Assembly: GCF_910596095.1 (NCBI RefSeq)
Contig: NC_056546.1
Location: forward strand, 17,384,425 to 17,448,424
Reading direction: 5' to 3'
Length of the DNA: 64,000 bases
Source of the DNA: Thunnus maccoyii
Lineage: Eukaryota > Chordata > Actinopteri > Scombriformes > Scombridae
The position numbers were made by a program, and so were the translations under genes. This document shows, piece after piece, positions 61,815 through 64,000 of this stretch. The first letter of the stretch is position 1. Every line of letters starts with the position of its first letter. The notes beneath the pieces are model-generated. The model searched no databases. It was given only the letters and a program-made list of their open reading frames with translations, and was not told where the DNA came from.

Positions 61815-62692
61815 CTAACTTATAGACAGCTACTTTTTCATAATTTAAACAATACACATGTACAAAATACCATCTCATCTAAAATATAGTAATACATAGC
61901 CTAGTAACCATGACAAATTAATTTCAACTAAGTTTCACATTCAAAATAAAAAAATATTTCTGGTTTCATTATAACATTCTTGAGGTGTTATGAGGGGGGT
62001 CGTGGGTGTAAATGAAATCCAGATGCTCCCTACAACTCATTGGATACTTCCTTTTTTAAAGATATACAGAGCAAGAATGTACAATAAGGTTTCTGTCTTG
62101 CAAACAAATCAACATTGCATGTATGTACACTGTGGCGTATGGTTAGCTTCAAAGCAAGAACAGCTGTACACAGCATGTAAAAAAAATGTGGAAATATGTT
62201 TTATAATCTCTGTCATCTGTATTTTACTATGTCAGCTGCCCCATGACACACTGATAAAGTCTTTCATTTGTTGCCTTTGGTGTCCACAGAAAATGTGAAC
62301 ACAAATCCACTGTGAGCGAAAACAAGTACACTCTGAGATAAAAGGAAAACATCCCTTAAATGTGCCTGTCCACTGAATCCCTCAAACACTGAATCAAAAC
62401 AACTGGGCCTCTGAGACATGTGGAGCTGACTTTACATGTGTGACTCTGTTCCTCTTGCTAAGGCAGATGCCAGACAATGTCTCTTCAAGTCTGCTGCCGC
62501 AGGACAGAAGAGATGGAAGTGATTTCTCTACAGCCCATGTTCCTTCAGGAATAGCAACGGCCAAAGTGACTCTGTTTCTCAGTATCAAGAAACCACGTAA
62601 CAAACAGAGGTATACTTCTGTCTCTGTTAGTCCTGTTTTTATGTTTCTCTCCACATCCATCCTTGTCCTCTGCCTCTGCTGCCCTCCCCTTC

Positions 62693-64000
62693 TTATCTGC
62701 AGGAGCAGGACTGGACGGACATATTAGGGTAAATCTTGAGCACTGGGTTCCTGGATTCATCCTGGTAGAGCACTGCCAGAGGACTCATCCTCTCTGGAAC
62801 ACAACAGGGCTCAGGAACCCCGGGGATGATCCCAACGGCTCGGACTATGCTTTGGATGGTGGCATGGTTAGAGGGCCTCGACACCTAGGAGAAAGTATCA
62901 GTAGAGGTAGAGGCAGATAGGAAAATAGAAAGTTAACATTGTTCTAAGAAATATGCCATTTTGGAGACAAATGAGATAATGTAGAGTGACTTAGATGCTT
63001 GTGCTATTACCTTAGGCATGGGAAATCCACATGTGCCAGCACAGTAGTAAGCATCAAAGGCCTTGGGTGCTATGACCCACTCGCTCCAGCCAATGTCTGC
63101 AAAATCCACTCTGAGGTTCCTCCTGGAGCAGCCTCTCTGCTGGGTGTCTCCCCACTGCCTCCTTCGGGCTTTACGCATTGTTTGTTCATCAAAGCTCAGA
63201 ACAGGCGACTGAGGAGTAGCGCTGCCCTTATGCTTTTTACCATCCCTCCCCTCATGTCTCCGCTCATACCTTCGTCCGTCCACTGCCAGTGTGCGACTGT
63301 CTTTCAATCTTTTCACAGTTGAGTCATCAGATTTGAGCCCCTCTGATGTTCTTTCTGCTTCTTTGAGAACCTCAGGTTCTTCTCTATCATTTGCTCCTCT
63401 ACCTTGCTCCACTACTTCTTCCTCCTGGCTTTTTCTCTTCTTCTCCTTCTTTCCTGATTTAAGCTTTGGTTTGAGTGCCAGGTACCAAGTGCTCTCCCAG
63501 AGGTCATCCTTCCTGTATCCATCAGGCCTGTAGTCCACCTCGGGCAGCTCGTTGTTCTGAATGGGGTCAGAAGGGAGAGCTGAATCCCTTCTCACGCGTC
63601 CTTTCAACTCTGGTGAGGAATTAGGTCTGTGCAGGAGTAGAGAGGACTGTGAGGAATGTGAGGGCTCTCCTCCCTCGGGGAACGGGTCATACCTCTGAAG
63701 GCTTGTAGCCACGCTGTTGGGCTCTGCCAAGGCACGGTCATTAGCATAGAGTAACAGGTAGGGGAGGCTGCCTGCAGACAGCACCTCCTCTGGTTTCCTC
63801 TGGTACTGCTGCCCTAAGTCCAACTCCACTGACACGAGGAGATGACCCTTGTCCCGCGCCTCCTTTATGACCTGGGTCACATCTTTCATCTGCCACACCC
63901 CTCTCCTGTGGGGGTGGAAGGTCACATTGCCCAGGAATGACCCCATTGACCCAGAGCTGACCCCTGACCCCGAGGAGACAGAGCGAAGGAGCAGGCTGAT
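62693..64000 (-). CDS. gdf10: GDF10 (BMP3b), TGF-beta family ligand, 3' part only
   Basis: Seen part is complement(join(62693..62884,63011..>64000)), 393 aa; the frame stays open to the window edge, so the 5' end lies outside. GDF10 is a secreted, proteolytically processed TGF-beta/BMP3-subgroup ligand. Visible are the end of the prodomain ([39 protein letters not shown]), a long charged insert with [15 protein letters not shown], a dibasic cleavage region RKARRRQW, and the cystine-knot domain with seven cysteines ([42 protein letters not shown] end). The phase-0 intron of 126 bp after PMPK sits where the family has it. NELPEVD and LQRYDPFP match GDF10 better than BMP3. The gene is convergent with the znf488-like gene. 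Confidence 0.94.

Noticed and set aside
1-64000. Search for prokaryotic-style systems, CRISPR arrays, tRNA/rRNA genes, endogenous viral genes or toxin genes
   Set aside because: None seen. All coding signal is explained by seven spliced vertebrate genes, and the remaining structure is simple repeats and short DNA-transposon remnants.

Overview
The window is vertebrate nuclear DNA, almost certainly from a ray-finned (teleost) fish. The genes are spliced with GT-AG introns and many introns are only 80-150 bp. The spacers carry (CA)n/(TG)n microsatellites and interspersed repeats of types I recognise from teleost genomes. All seven protein-coding genes can be placed in known families. Six are complete; gdf10 runs off the right edge. 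Exon joins were worked out by hand from reading frame, splice signals and family similarity. Every join keeps the frame, and the predicted lengths match the families.

Layout, left to right: mettl18 (minus, 2 coding exons); zdhhc16 (plus, 10 coding exons, divergent from mettl18); ubtd1 (plus, 4 coding exons); rrp12 (plus, 34 coding exons in 9 kb); an ANTXR-family receptor (minus, 18 coding exons over 22 kb, with large repeat-filled introns); a PR/SET plus zinc-finger gene related to PRDM8/ZNF488 (plus, 3 coding exons, head-to-head with the receptor); and the 3' part of gdf10 (minus).

The genes do not form a pathway, but their linkage is informative. From memory of the human map, ZDHHC16, UBTD1 and RRP12 lie together at 10q24, and ANTXRL, ZNF488 and GDF10 lie together at 10q11. 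The second trio parallels ANTXR2-PRDM8-BMP3 at 4q21, so it looks like an old whole-genome-duplication copy of that block. In this fish the PRDM8/ZNF488-like protein still has an intact PR/SET domain. By function, mettl18 (methylation of ribosomal protein L3) and rrp12 (40S/60S pre-ribosome export) serve ribosome production. zdhhc16 is a protein S-acyltransferase, and its neighbour ubtd1 starts with an MGGC acylation-type N-terminus. The receptor, the PR/SET factor and gdf10 are matrix, neural and growth-factor genes.

I found no bacterial-type systems, CRISPR arrays, rRNA or tRNA genes, viral genes or toxin genes. The most useful second looks are the PR/SET gene's identity, the receptor's long Pro/Arg/Ala tail, the charged insert in gdf10, the nested repeats in the receptor introns and the shared promoters.
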